Source: Romanomermis culicivorax
Taxonomy: Eukaryota > Nematoda > Enoplea > Mermithida > Mermithidae
NCBI GenBank assembly: GCA_963922205.1
Contig: CAWUHX010000263.1
Location: 372,001-436,000, forward strand
Direction of reading: 5' to 3'
Length of the DNA stretch: 64,000 bases
Part shown: piece by piece, positions 11,659-23,231 of the stretch
Position numbering within the stretch: the stretch's first letter is position 1
Layout of the letters: each line of letters starts with the position of its first letter
Position numbers and translations under genes: made by a program
The notes under the pieces: model-generated
Seen by the model: only the letters and a program-made list of their open reading frames with translations
Databases searched by the model: none
What the model was told of the DNA's origin: nothing

Positions 11659-13084
11659 GTGGCATTTATCATCATTTTTGTATGAAATTACAGTATGTAC
11701 AATTGCCCTGAAGCTTCCCAAAGAATATTAAGGATATATGCTTTCGGGTAGTAAATCCTGAGTTCCAATCATGATGTTATTGACTTCTTTTTGTTTGAGC
11801 CATTCAGTGAAAATTTTATTTCAAGTTGAACCTAACTGTTTTGGTTATGCGACTGTCATTTAAAAGTGAATAGCCGGGGCGTGCGATCTTCTCATATTCC
11901 CATTTACATGCATGATTGACTTCCCCAAGATATTTTCTTTTGTGAATGATCAGAGTAAGAATCACTGATAAAAAGACTACCATTTGGAAGGATGTTTCGA
12001 GGCTAAAGTTAGTATTGATGGCTTATCAATCTTTTTTTTAGAAATATAACCATAGATTAGTATTCACCGACGTTCACAAATTTTCGTCCTGGATTGCCCA
12101 AACTTCCGAAAAGATGATGCAATGAGAACTGTGAAATGTTTCCGGTGCCTAAGCACACAGTAATTGATAGTAGTGAATTTATTTGATTTATCTAAATTAG
12201 TAAAAGTTCAATGTGCTTTTGCATTCCAACTCGAGACATCTGTGTAAAAACGATATCTCCAGAAACAAGAACTAGAATAGAAAAGAAATTGCTGTACAGA
12301 AAACTATAGTCAAGCGATTGGACTCAACCTGATTCAAAGCCTGGAAAGAGCACTAACTGACACGGTATCGTTATCTGAATTCTAGAATTCTCCGTTCTGT
12401 ACAATTCTATGTCGCCTAGCATAATTTTCTATGTGGAATGTGTATTTAATGATGGAAATAGTGAACCGTCTAATTATGATATCTTCCCTTCAAATTGTGA
12501 AATTCTTGAATATTGGAGAAAACACCGTTTGAAGATGTCTATAGAAAACTCAAAGAATTCGCACTACACTTACCAAATGCCTCATGTGCACCGAGATAAT
12601 GATAGGTGGCGCGGTAGCGACAACCTAAAATATACTTGGACCCCCAAAATTCGCATCCTGCTCTAGAGCCCAAACGGTAAGAGCTAGTACCTTGGGTTTT
12701 TTCTAATTTCGGGCTTAGGGACAAACTATGGGTTGCATGTCGTCATTTGACCTCTATCAGCAAATAATGCTCGGTGGTGCCCCAAAAACGTGCAAAAAAC
12801 TGCCTTTTGGAGCTTTTAGTCCTATCACGCCATAGATTGCATGTAGCTTTCCCGAACTGGATACTTCGCCTCATGCATCTACCCACTGCCCTTAGTTTAC
12901 ACTTTTTTCTTTTTTGAAAACATGGCCCCAATCCAATTATACCATGGCCCAAAGTCCCGAAAATCACCAAAATTCTACTATTTTGTTATATAATACTTAT
13001 GGCTTCAAAAAATATTTTTTTCCATTATAATGCACTACAGTGCCAAATTTTTTTGCAGTTTCAATTGAACCAGTAGTGTTATTG
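11659..13084. other. No gene seen
   Basis: Intergenic AT-rich sequence. An 85-codon open frame at 12409-12666 has no recognisable motif. No poly(A) signal could be assigned with confidence to the gene upstream. Confidence 0.4.
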
Positions 13085-13745
13085 GGATTTTCAGGGTGCC
13101 AGGGTTTTCGATCGGGAATTCCATAAATGCGGTCAGTTTACACAAAAAAAATTATCTGGTGTGTAAACAAACGTATTCCCGAGAATTTTTGGTGCAAGGG
13201 GTTTTCGACCATCGGAAATTCAATGGACGCAGTCACTCTACGCAAAAACATTATCCTGAGCGTAAACAAGCGTTTTTTCGTGATTTTTTGGCGGGAGGGA
13301 TTTCTGGTCACAGAGAATTCAATGGATGCGATAATTTTACACCAAAAATTAAAGCAAGTGTAAACAAATTGATTTCTGCAAATTTTTGGGGAATGCCTTT
13401 AGATACAGAGATTTCGATGGATCCAGTCACGTCACACAAAAAATTGTCCTGAGTGTAAACAAACGTATTTGCTATTTTTGAGGGAAGGAGTTTCTAACCC
13501 TGAAGAATTCAATGGATAGGGTGACTTCACACAAAAAACTATTCTGAGTGCTGACAAATGTACACCAACGATTTTTTTGGGAAAGAAATTTTCGATCATG
13601 GGGAATTCAATAAACGCTGTCACTTTACACAATAAACAGTTCAAAGTGTAAACAAAGGTGTTTCTGGAAATTTTTAGCTGAAGGGGTTTCTGACCATGCG
13701 GAGTTACATGGATATGGTCACTTTACACTTTGTTCACAATCTTTC
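13085..13745. repeat. Minisatellite, about 98-bp unit, about 6.5 copies
   Basis: Equivalent positions (GTCACTTTACAC-like) recur at 13132, 13232, 13330, 13426, 13521, 13619 and 13717, a spacing of 95-100 bp. Each unit contains a GAATTCAATGGAT-like phrase, then GTCACTTTACACAAAAAA and a few bases later GTGTAAACAAACG, so each unit can form a TTTACAC/GTGTAAA stem. The last copies degenerate. Units differ at many positions, so the array is old. Confidence 0.9.
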
Positions 13746-14469
13746 AAAAACTATGCAGTTTATACATTTTTTTTACTTTAAGGGAGTGAGAATTCGCAGC
13801 CAAGATTGCTTTTTATGGTTTCTTGGATGTGAAGATGGTCAAACTTAAAACTTCTCTCGTCCATAAAACAGGAATTCACTGTGGGAAGTAGGCACATTAA
13901 ATCCAGCTTAGTTTTTGAGAGAAAAAGTTACAGCATAAAGTCTTCTTAGAAATCAATTGTGTGAACCAATTCCAAGCGACAGAATTGTGCAGATGAGGAA
14001 AATGTGTTATTTTTGTTGCTTTTATACTATATTATTTTATGGCTTTGGCTGAATATATATATTATTGGCTGAATCAGGTGACTTTTAAAAGCATTTTTGT
14101 ATGCCTTACCCTGTTGGCCCATTTGCCGATGTCGCCCAATGATTTTAGCCAGAGCTCAGTTGCACTAGGATCTACGCTCGAGTTCAAGATAATCTTGAAC
14201 AAAAGGACGACCACCTCAAATTCAGTGATTGTACCAGCATGTCGATTATCTCAAATTTTTTATAAAATCAATGTCATCAGGATAATCCCACTCTCGATGT
14301 CGAAATTATCCCAGCTCGAGCTGTCTGACTAACATTTTCTCATATCTTTTCAAGTCTAGAGCAAATAAATATAAAAATATCCACAATGCCCGAACTCGAG
14401 CCTAAACCTCAATATTAGTTAATCCTGAAGTGAGGATTGTTAGTGCAACTGCAGGGAAAGTAATCTCGA
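13746..14469. other. No gene seen
   Basis: AT-rich sequence. It holds repeated CTCGAG-containing phrases (about 14177, 14311, 14395) in an otherwise unremarkable stretch. Confidence 0.35.
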
Positions 14470-14635
14470 CCAGTGTTTTTTTGCACGAGCTCTTTTGCAC
14501 GGTGCAAAAAAATCGCCAAAAAAATTTTTTGTACTATAAACAGGGTTTTTTTGTACATGACCCATTTGCATATGTACAAACAGCAGCCAATATTTCATTT
14601 GTACAATTTGTACATAGCAAAAACAGGTATAAATA
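14470..14635. repeat. GCAC/GTGC palindrome cluster, one end of a hAT-type MITE
   Basis: Begins with CAGTGTTTTTTTGCACGAG at 14471, the terminus seen in the hAT MITEs at 4316 and 15944, followed by GCACGGTGCAAAAAA and GTACATATGTAC-like palindromes. No matching right end or target duplication was found, so it is a partial or degraded copy. Confidence 0.55.
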
Positions 14636-14639
14636 AGTA

Positions 14640-15660
14640 ACCTGTGTTATTTTACGTCATGGCCAAAGGCTAATAACCAAATCAGTGTAATTTTCAGATT
14701 TTATTTGTAACTACAAACATTAAAATTGAGCAAAAAATTGAAATTTTCGAGTTTCAAGTCTAATTTACAAGCATTGTGGAACAAATTTTCTAGAAAACTG
14801 TTCAATAGCGTGATGAATTTGCATTAGATGATAAATCGATGGTTAAGTCCTCTATGATGACAAGCGAAAGCCCAAAAGGAAAAATTTTTCGCCTTTTGAC
14901 ATTCGGCAACGCAGCAAAATCAATTTTCCAGACATTTATTTCAAGAATTAGATTCAAATTTTGTGTTCAAAAGTCGTAATTTTTCGAATTTTACTATTTG
15001 AAAAATTTTAAAACCAGTAATTTATTTGTTGACTCTCATGAACTTGGCCAAAAAGATATGAGTGGAAGAGTAGAAATTTCCGAAAAGTGCTTCCATGAAG
15101 CTTCTGAATTGATTTTACGTTAAGGAAGGAATAATTGCTTCAAAAAGTTTAGAGACTTGACGTATTGATCTTTCTCAAAAAATGTTTCAAGGAAAAACTG
15201 TGAATCTTCATTAAATATCAAGATAATATTGAAGATTACCATTTAAAACATGAGATAATACGTTTGGGATGATGAAAACTATTATATACATTAAATGATA
15301 GGTGAAGATAGACATTCTGAAAGCCGCGTCTGAGCTATGTAATACATGTTAATGATTATTTAAATTATAACCGGCGCGAGGCGCCGGAAAATTTTGAGAT
15401 TATGACCTTCTGAAATTCACCAAGTTGATGTGTTGATCTTTCTCAAAAAATGTATGAAGGAAAAATGGGGATCTTCATTAAATATAATGATATAATATTG
15501 AAGATCGCCAATTAGACATGAAATAATACGTTTAAGACGATGAAAACTATTAAAATTTAGTGATAAGTGAAGGTAGAGATGCTAAAAGCCGCGTCTGAGC
15601 TTGGTAATAAGTAGTAATGATTATTAAAGTTATACCCGGCGCGAAGCGCCGGAAAGTTTT
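14640..15660 (-). repeat. GC-hairpin repeat family, inverted relative to 50095-50720
   Basis: The reverse complement of this block matches 50095-50720 over several hundred bases, sharing ATCAATACGTCAAGTCTCTAA and CATAGAGGACTTAACCATCG among others. Two CCGGCGC-GCGCCGG hairpins (15371-15387 and 15636-15652) lie 265 bp apart and mark two tandem units. The flanking AT-rich sequence makes the 7-bp GC stems stand out. Confidence 0.85.
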
Positions 15661-15889
15661 AAAATTTGGACCTAATAAAATGACCCAAAATGCATCTTTT
15701 CTTTACGAAAACACGAAATTTTTTTCCACATTGATACATATTTTTTTGCACGGTGCAAAAAACCTGGAAAATAAGTTTTGCACAGTGCAAAAAAGAAACA
15801 CTATTTTTCAGCTAGAGGAAGAAGCACAGTTCTGAATCAGTCAGGAGCTAGAATGCTATTCGTTTACCATTTCTATACATTGGTATGAA

Positions 15890-18575
15890 GTCAGCATGAC
15901 TGCATGTAATTTTCATTCAGGAAAATTCTACTGTAGTTGACACCAGTGTTTTTTGCACAGTGCAAAACTTTTTCCACACAAGAGAAACTTTTTTTACAGA
16001 TTTTTTGCACTGTGCAAAAATATTTATCAAGGCGTGCAAAACCTTTTTGGTAATTTTTTTGCACACAGCTCGTGCAAAAAAAACACTGGTTGACACAATG
16101 CTAAGAGAAGGAAAAAATGCGCGAAGCTGCAGGATATACTGTTTACAGATATGGGAAATTTTTTAATGAGAAGAATGAAAATGCAATATTACAAAGCTGG
16201 ATTTTTAAACTCTCACCCAAGTTCTCAAAAACTTACTCCACCCTTTTTTCTAACTTGGCCAAGCAAGTTAATCCAAGCAAGTAAATTTTCCTTTTTCTGC
16301 CGGAAAGGGGCGTTTTCCAATAAACTAGTAGATAAATACTCTGGTTCATTTGCAAAAATAATTATTATAATTCAAATCGATAAAGCCAAGAGTGAACTGA
16401 TGCGCTTGATTTTTCACGCGCCAGTTTTTACAGACTATAAAACCAACCGGCAATAGATTAGAAATTTATAGGATTTGTCATTATCGAAAATGTTATTTTA
16501 AAATAAAATACACGAAATATTGCGAAGAATTTTGTGAATATAAATTTCAATTTCCTCGCAAAACTTTTGTAACATTAACTTATCAAATTCTTATAATGAG
16601 GCAAAATGATGCAAAAGAAATGTATGGTTGCTGTTTATTTTAATTTGAAATGATGGACGCAGCGAAGACCAAAAAAGTAAGCGCGCACTTTTCTCTCATT
16701 GGAAAATTTTATACTCTAAAAATTACATCGTGAGAATGTGAAAGGCCAACGCAAATCTATTTTGACCAATTTACCAGATTATTGGAGGCGATTTTCAATC
16801 TTTCAGGTTGCCGCTCATTGACAAAATTTTTTCCCAATATTGTTGCACACGTTTTTGCTTGGTGATAAAAAAGAATCTATAGTCAGAGAAACTAGTTAGA
16901 ACTACTCCTTGGCTTGGCCTCAGATCTAGTGCAACAGTTCTCACCCAGACCTGACAACAACAAACAGAAACAAATAAATGGACCCTGATAGAGCCAACCT
17001 CAAAGACTCGTCGAAAAACGTAAATCCACTGGCGGATGGGGCCCTCAATGGTATGTATCCTACCTGACGTCAGCAAGCAGGTGTCGCCTGGGCCTACAAC
17101 CCTTCGTAGACTTAGTGTAACCGTCGACGACTATGCAAAATAATATTAACAATAACAATATTAAAAAGAAAGTGGTTTACCACTAAAATTATGCAAATTG
17201 AAGACGGGAAACCGGAAAAAAGGTTAATTTGTGTGGCCGGCATAAAATCCCACAACCATATCAATGATTTTCATCATCATTTGTCTTCTTTCTTTGGCGT
17301 CCTGCGGTACGCCCATTGTTGATTTGCATGTCGACTTCCCGACCGTCAAATGGGTACCCAGAGGGAAGCCAACAATAAAACAATAATTAGCTTATTAGTT
17401 TTTCCATATTGAACTTAGTTCCATGGTATCGTTGCATCGATCATTTCTAAATGAATGGAGTAAAATAACGATTCAGCTGCAAATAACGAAGTGCGTAATT
17501 TTTTGCATCCTATACTTGTCGTTTTAATACCAAAATGCCATAGTGTGCCTCAGATCTCCCGTTACTGAATCATCCGAAAGTTCCAAGAAACTTGATTAGC
17601 ACGAATTTGGTCTATTTTGCTCCCTGAAAATTCATCTATCCCCATGAAAGATTTACCTTTTCCATTGCTAACGGTAACCTATTTAGTCCAAAAATTTAAC
17701 AATACTTAAATACAAAAACATTAGAAAAAATTGAACTAATAGTGCGGAAAAATCAATTTATAGTAATTTTTTCTGTGTGATTTAATTAGGATTCCAAACA
17801 GTCTAAAAAGGCTAAAAATTAAACAGGATAAGTCTACTTGGGTTCTTCAGCGGAGAAACAAAATTTTTTTAAGACCTCTGCTATACATTGTGCGTCTAAA
17901 ACTTATCGAATTCGGCTGAATCTGATGACAAAAAGAGGGTAGTAAAATGCGACGTTTATAATGATTAACCTTACTGAGTCAGGTTTTGTAGAATGAAGGA
18001 GAAACAAAAAAACAAGCAGAAGCTACCAAGAATAGGTAAGAATAAAATGCTAATAAAATATTGCACAAAATTTTCCTTATTAAACCCTCTGTTTTGCTAT
18101 TTTAGAATAAGTTTGCTTTGATTTCATTCTTGTATAAAATAAATCAATTTTTCCTTTTATTCATTCTATTAAAACTTTTCCCCAGTCTTGTCCATCATCT
18201 CAGTTAGACTTATTCTAATTATTCTTTTTTTGTTCTCTCGGCTTTTGCATTTTCTACTATTTCTGTCTATTTCTTCTCTATGCATTTGTCTTTATTCTTC
18301 CTAATTGTTTGGATAACAGCACGGATGTCATGATAAGTGAGGCCCCGAAGCAAGAGGACCGCCGAAATAAGCTCTTTTTCGACAGAACTTTGTCAAAATT
18401 GGGAGAAGTATCGTAGTCCCAAAGAAAGGACTATCAAAAGTGATTCGTCACCCCAGTGCTTTTCGACCATTATAGAATTTCGGATTTTGTGCACTTTAAC
18501 TCGTTTGTTAGTTCGAGTGCTATTGACTACGACTGCAATTTGACTTTAGAATATGACAATCAACAGGAATTGTAT
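15890..18575 (+). repeat. Dispersed repeat, copy B
   Basis: Collinear with copy A at 4252-6620 in the same orientation, about 11.6 kb away, with many substitutions and small indels. It carries the same hAT MITE at the same relative place. No ORF is conserved between the two copies. Confidence 0.75.
15944..16088. mobile_element. hAT-type MITE with perfect 8-bp TSD
   Basis: Starts CAGTGTTTTTTGCAC and ends GTGCAAAAAAAACACTG, flanked on both sides by GTTGACAC (15936-15943 and 16089-16096). It is 145 bp with no coding capacity. An 8-bp duplication and CA-starting termini indicate the hAT superfamily. Confidence 0.9.
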
Positions 18576-19145
18576 TGTGGTCTTTGTCCTGATGCACCTG
18601 CTCTATTTCTGTTAAGCTTGTTCTGCGAAATACATGCATTGTGCAATGTAGCAACATTATGATGTTCATTTGCAACTACTCAGTTCGATGCTGAACAGTG
18701 ATAAAGTTTGATCAAAGCTATAGAGATGTTCATGTTGTTTTGCATTTGTCCAACATTCTATTTTGTCTCCTGTGTGATATGAAGCAATTCTCACATCATT
18801 GGAGTGTCTGTAGCCAAATAGCACTGTAATAATAAAACATGATTATCCAAGTTCGAGACAAAAGTTTTATTTTCCGTTATCATTTCATTTATTTTGCTAT
18901 AATTTTTAACATTACAATTTTCCTTTTACTCAGATGGCTTGTAATGTCTCAATTCAAATCCGTTCCTTCGTGGCGCTCTTGCGAGTAGGTCATGTTCTAG
19001 GGTGGTTTTGGGAGTTCATCTCTATGTGCACATCAATTATATAATATAGAATATAATATATGAGCTTCCGGAGATTTCCGCCTTCGTAGATTTTCAACCT
19101 TATCTGACCTCGCCAAGCTTTCAATTTATGCGTAAAGTGTAAAGG
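18545..19145 (-). repeat. Inverted repeat partner of 8010-8640
   Basis: The reverse complement aligns with 8010-8640. In this copy the frame corresponding to 8082-8252 contains stops and a TA-rich insertion (about 19041-19063), so any gene here is dead. Confidence 0.7.
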
Positions 19146-19344
19146 CCGTGTCATACTTCGCCGGGCGCTACCGCGCGGCGCCGTACGGCTCCGCTTTTTT
19201 AGTTTCGGATTTTGCTCTTCTCAAAAATTGTGTATTGCTCGTCTCGACAAATGCCAAATACGAAAAATGCGAAAAAAGATGAAAAATACGAAAAAAAATC
19301 GAAAAATAAAAAGCGTAAAAGAAAAATAAAAACCAAAAATAAAG

Positions 19345-19937
19345 GCCCAGCTAAATTGAACATTTCTAAATCTATTCAAAAAACTTGTACCCAAAATAAC
19401 ATTAGCTGAACAATTCTTTTGTACGGAAGCAACAATGTTTTCATCTACATCGTCTACAGCGACATTTATCATTATAGTTCCTTCTACTGTTATATACCCA
19501 CCAATGGCTGCAGTAGGCTTAATTTGAGTTTCCCTAATATTTATTCCCGGCAGTTTACAAAGTAATTCCTCATCTACCAAAGAAAATACTGCACCAGTGT
19601 CTACCAATGCATGTGCTTCAATGGCTTTATTTAGTAACACTTTTATATGCCGAGTTCGTAGCAAGTTCACAGATATTTGAACTAGACTGACAATCTTTTC
19701 TTGATTAGCTTGTGCTAGCTGAACTTTTTTCCCCATTTCTTTCAACTCAATTTTTTCTTCTATATCTATGTCTTCTTTTTCACCCATCTTATCCTTGTTT
19801 TTATTAATAACTGCTATTCTACTTAATCTTAATAGCGGGTTTCCCAAACTATCTTTGAAACTCGTTTGATGCTGTAAGTTTACAGGTGGTACATACGATA
19901 TACTCGTGCATTTACCCCCCCCCCCCAAATTTGTCAC
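19345..19937 (-). pseudogene. Gypsy retropepsin relic
   Basis: A minus-strand frame encodes a linker rich in Lys and Glu, then HIKVLLNKAIEAHALVDTGA with the retropepsin DTG active site, and NVILGTSFLNRF with the ILG flap-region counterpart. This is clearly homologous to the second protease domain of the element at 26962-43207 (HIKVLLNK...ALVDTGAVFSL and LVLGTNFLGRF). After about 19345 the frame runs into low-complexity Phe-rich sequence, so the element is truncated; its upstream side reaches the assembly gap. Confidence 0.8.
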
Positions 19938-19989
19938 TGCCCAATATCAAATGTGACTCGGGTTAGTACTCTGCGTTGATACCACTGCT

Positions 19990-20089
19990 NNNNNNNNNNN
20001 NNNNNNNNNNNNNNNNNNNNNNNNNNNNNNNNNNNNNNNNNNNNNNNNNNNNNNNNNNNNNNNNNNNNNNNNNNNNNNNNNNNNNNNNN
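19990..20089. other. Assembly gap (100 N)
   Basis: Exactly 100 N, a conventional placeholder for a gap of unknown size. It lies next to the retropepsin relic and a poly-G/C run, so unresolved repeat sequence is likely. Confidence 0.99.
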
Positions 20090-22155
20090 TTCCAGGTGGC
20101 CATTGTTTAGTCCTTATGAATTTTATATAATTACTTTACTCCTTTACTCCTTACTTTACTCTATTATCTGTACTATAGAATTATCAAATAACTAACGGAC
20201 TATAGTTTGATGTACTAATTGTTCCACAAATAAACATTTTTCACTATGCAAAAAAGTTTAAATTGTCGAAAAAGAAAAGCAAAAAAAGGAAAATCCTCTG
20301 TAGGGTACTCCCGAGCACCTTCAGCAATGATGCCAAAGAATTATATATTTTTATATTTTAGTTCATACATTCATAGTAGCTGTGAAAGTAATATCGTCCT
20401 TATCGTTCACCGTTTTGAGGACTATAGAGCTTTGCATACAATGAACTGTCATTCGAATATTTTTCGAACCTGGATAAATGCCCAACCAATTAAGTTCTGG
20501 GACTACAAGATGCTTCTTTGCCTAATACATAAGAAGAAAAAATGTGGCTCCAAGTCATTATAAATTTTCATTAACCTAGGTTTTATGGTTGCTGAACGAA
20601 GTGCCTCAAATGAAAAATCGAAAATTTTGAAAATTTTTAATAAATCTCAGGTTATTTAAAATTTATCAACAGGAAAACCAAAAGAGTTATTTAGATGCCG
20701 TTTGCTGCATAGGAAAGGCGCTGCAGTCTACTATCACTTGGTCTATTTTTGTATGACTGACATCACGTGGTGTGAAACAGACTGCCTTCAACTATAGAGA
20801 ACCTTCTCACAGCTGATAAGATAGGCCGGAGTGTGACAGCCGAAATTTTGTTTTGCAACATTAAACTCGCAGCTTCGATATGTTCAATCAAATTCTAGAA
20901 GTGAGGAATTTTTGTTGCGTCTCTTCTGAGGCATCCTGTTGCCCAACCATTGTGAATAGATCGATGAAATTTTAACAGTGATTCGATTCACATCTTTTCT
21001 TTTTTTCGCTTAATCTGAAGATTTTTAATTTTTTCTGTATTGCGTTGATGGCATGTTTGGTGGAATTAATCAGAATTGTTGTACCAACTTTCAGAATGTG
21101 CAGAGATCTATAGCTCCTAGAAAAGTATATTAATCTGACTGAAATTTCAACACAATATGTCGGACATTAGTGGCTACAGAAATGAAGAAAAAAATTCTGC
21201 GGTATCCTATGGGAAAGTGGTCAAGTAAGGTTTCAAATGGCTTTTTCGTTTTATATTCGACTTAATTTTTGACACTTTAAAATAGCATGTAGGGGATTGA
21301 AAATTCTTTTTCAATATGAATGTAGACCACTAACTTCTGCAGGTAATGAATATTTGGCGATAGAGTAACGTCTTTTCTGAGCTGTGATATTTCGAAACAC
21401 GTATACAGACTGAAAACTATAAAAAATTTAAAAATTCAAAACTACAGAGTACTGTAGCTATGCGAATTTTGACTTTTATGCGAAGTGAATGTTGCCACAA
21501 TATTAGCGTGTAAAACTAATCAAAATATCTCATTTTCGGATATTATTAATTTTCAACTTATCATAGGTCAATAGAACAGAAGGTTGAATCTGTTAGAAAT
21601 CGTGTCTTAACAGTTACCAGTATTCAAGGCAAAACAGACTATAGTTCTTTGTGATAATCTAATCCTACGCTGTTATCGCATTTAGCCATCAAATTTTAGA
21701 AAATAAACTTGGAGTTTGTGCAAAAAAAGATTTGATATCTGTGCATTGTCACTTAAACGCTGCAATTTTTACAATGTCATGCCAAAAGAATGAGTACTTA
21801 ATTACGCGTGAATCCGTTGCTATTCACAATATTCATTCAAACTTTAGTTTAAACTATTTCGAGAGAAATTACTGAGCTCACTAGAGCTATCTCAGTTCAC
21901 GAGACTTGCCAAAGTTCACGGCGCTATCAGAGACATATCATGCATGATTGTATAATTTCAACGATCGTCCTTAATCGTAAGTCTTCGATGCAATTAAACT
22001 CTAAAACTTTCGTAAATAAAAGAGCTGATTTGTCACACTGAAAACAGTTGCATCGGCAGGAACACTCATGGTATCGCTGAGATACAAAGTGCGATTCGAA
22101 CCATGCAAAAATGAATGTAAACGACACATTGTCGTGTCGATATGTTAGAAACTTA
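20090..22155. other. No firm gene; possible small Cys-rich exon on minus strand
   Basis: Mostly featureless. On the minus strand at 21927-22127 an open frame contains YHECSCRCNCFQCD and ends ...CMICL before a stop, preceded by an acceptor-like GTATCTCAG. It might be the 3' exon of a secreted Cys-rich peptide gene together with the signal-peptide-like frame starting at 23231 (minus), with the MITE at 22156-23088 between them. No convincing donor was found. Confidence 0.25.
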
Positions 22156-23088
22156 AGCCGTAGGCATACTTAGCCGCAACGGGCGAAAAAGTCTGCGGCT
22201 CGCACACTTTTTTGCGGTTTTCAAAAATTGCGACCCGCAAGTCACCCGCAAAACCGCAATGCGGTTGCGGTTGGCAACCCGCAACCGCATTGCGGTTTAG
22301 TGCGGTTTATCGACCCGCAAAGAGTTCTCGAGTGGAGTACTTTTTGCGGTTCTGGCAGCCGCACTTGATACAGTATATGCCGTTTCGCGCTGAATAACAC
22401 TGAATACATGATCTTTATCAACTAGAAAACTCAATTATTTCCAGAATTTGCTTTGTCCAGTGTTTTTTTTCTGCAAAGGAATCTTTTGAGGAGAAAAATT
22501 CGGGAACAAAGAATAAAATTTATGCAAGGTTCTCATTGTCGAAAAAATTTTCGGGAATCGGAAACTGAAAAGATGTATTTTGGTGAACACTGTTTTTCCC
22601 GCCGGCTTTTTCGTCAAATGGCGATAGGGGTAAAAAATTTTTCCCCAATTTTCTAAAGTCTTTTTTCGCTTAAAAATGCTCATAGACGGTTTATTTTAGT
22701 GTTTTTAAGCTTTTAAAACATGATGTTTTTAGAGCGGTTGATTTTTTCCACATGAGAACCGGACCCAAAATTTTTTTCCTCATTTTCCAAAGATTTTCCC
22801 CATTTTTAAAAACGTTTGTAATGTGCCTACCTACGGATACTTTTCCATGCAATTAGGAGCATACCCAAGCATTTTGACGCTTTTGGATTCGGAAACCTAC
22901 AACCTTGCATCTCTTAAGTAATTTCCGGTTCGAAATTGCGGTTAACTATGCTTACAATTGCGGTTTTCCGGTTCCGCATTTTTGCGGAACCGCGGGAAAG
23001 TATGCCATTGTGAGAGCCGCAACTGACCCGCAATTGCGGGTCGCAAAATTTGCGGCTGCAAAAAAACCGGTCAAGTATGCCTACGGCT
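22156..23088. mobile_element. PIF/Harbinger-like MITE, TSD TTA
   Basis: 933 bp with perfect 16-bp inverted termini AGCCGTAGGCATACTT, flanked by TTA on both sides (22153-22155 and 23089-23091). Subterminal regions are dense in CCGCAA/TTGCGG phrases on both sides, giving extended inverted complementarity. There is no transposase. The 3-bp TTA/TAA duplication points to PIF/Harbinger. Confidence 0.85.
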
Positions 23089-23099
23089 TTAGTACTTAA

Positions 23100-23231
23100 A
23101 AGAATGCTTAGTATTTTTCCGATATAACTTTGTTCCAATAAATGTCTTGAGAATAAGCACTTCCAAGTCACGACAGTCTCGGCTCTAATAGAATGAGTCG
23201 TCAGGAGCAGACACAGTAGCATGGCTCGCAA
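23100..23231 (-). other. Possible signal-peptide exon interrupted by MITE
   Basis: On the minus strand ATG at 23231-23229 opens a frame starting MRAMLLCLLLTTHSIRA, a good signal peptide, with a TATA-like TTTATAAGC about 55 bp upstream (23281-23290). The frame runs into the terminus of the Harbinger-like MITE. It could be a small secreted protein gene, possibly disrupted. No splice donor was recognised. Confidence 0.3.

Noticed and set aside
14640-15660. Helitron based on terminal GC hairpins
   Set aside because: No TC 5' end or CTRR after the hairpin was seen, and no insertion between A and T could be shown.
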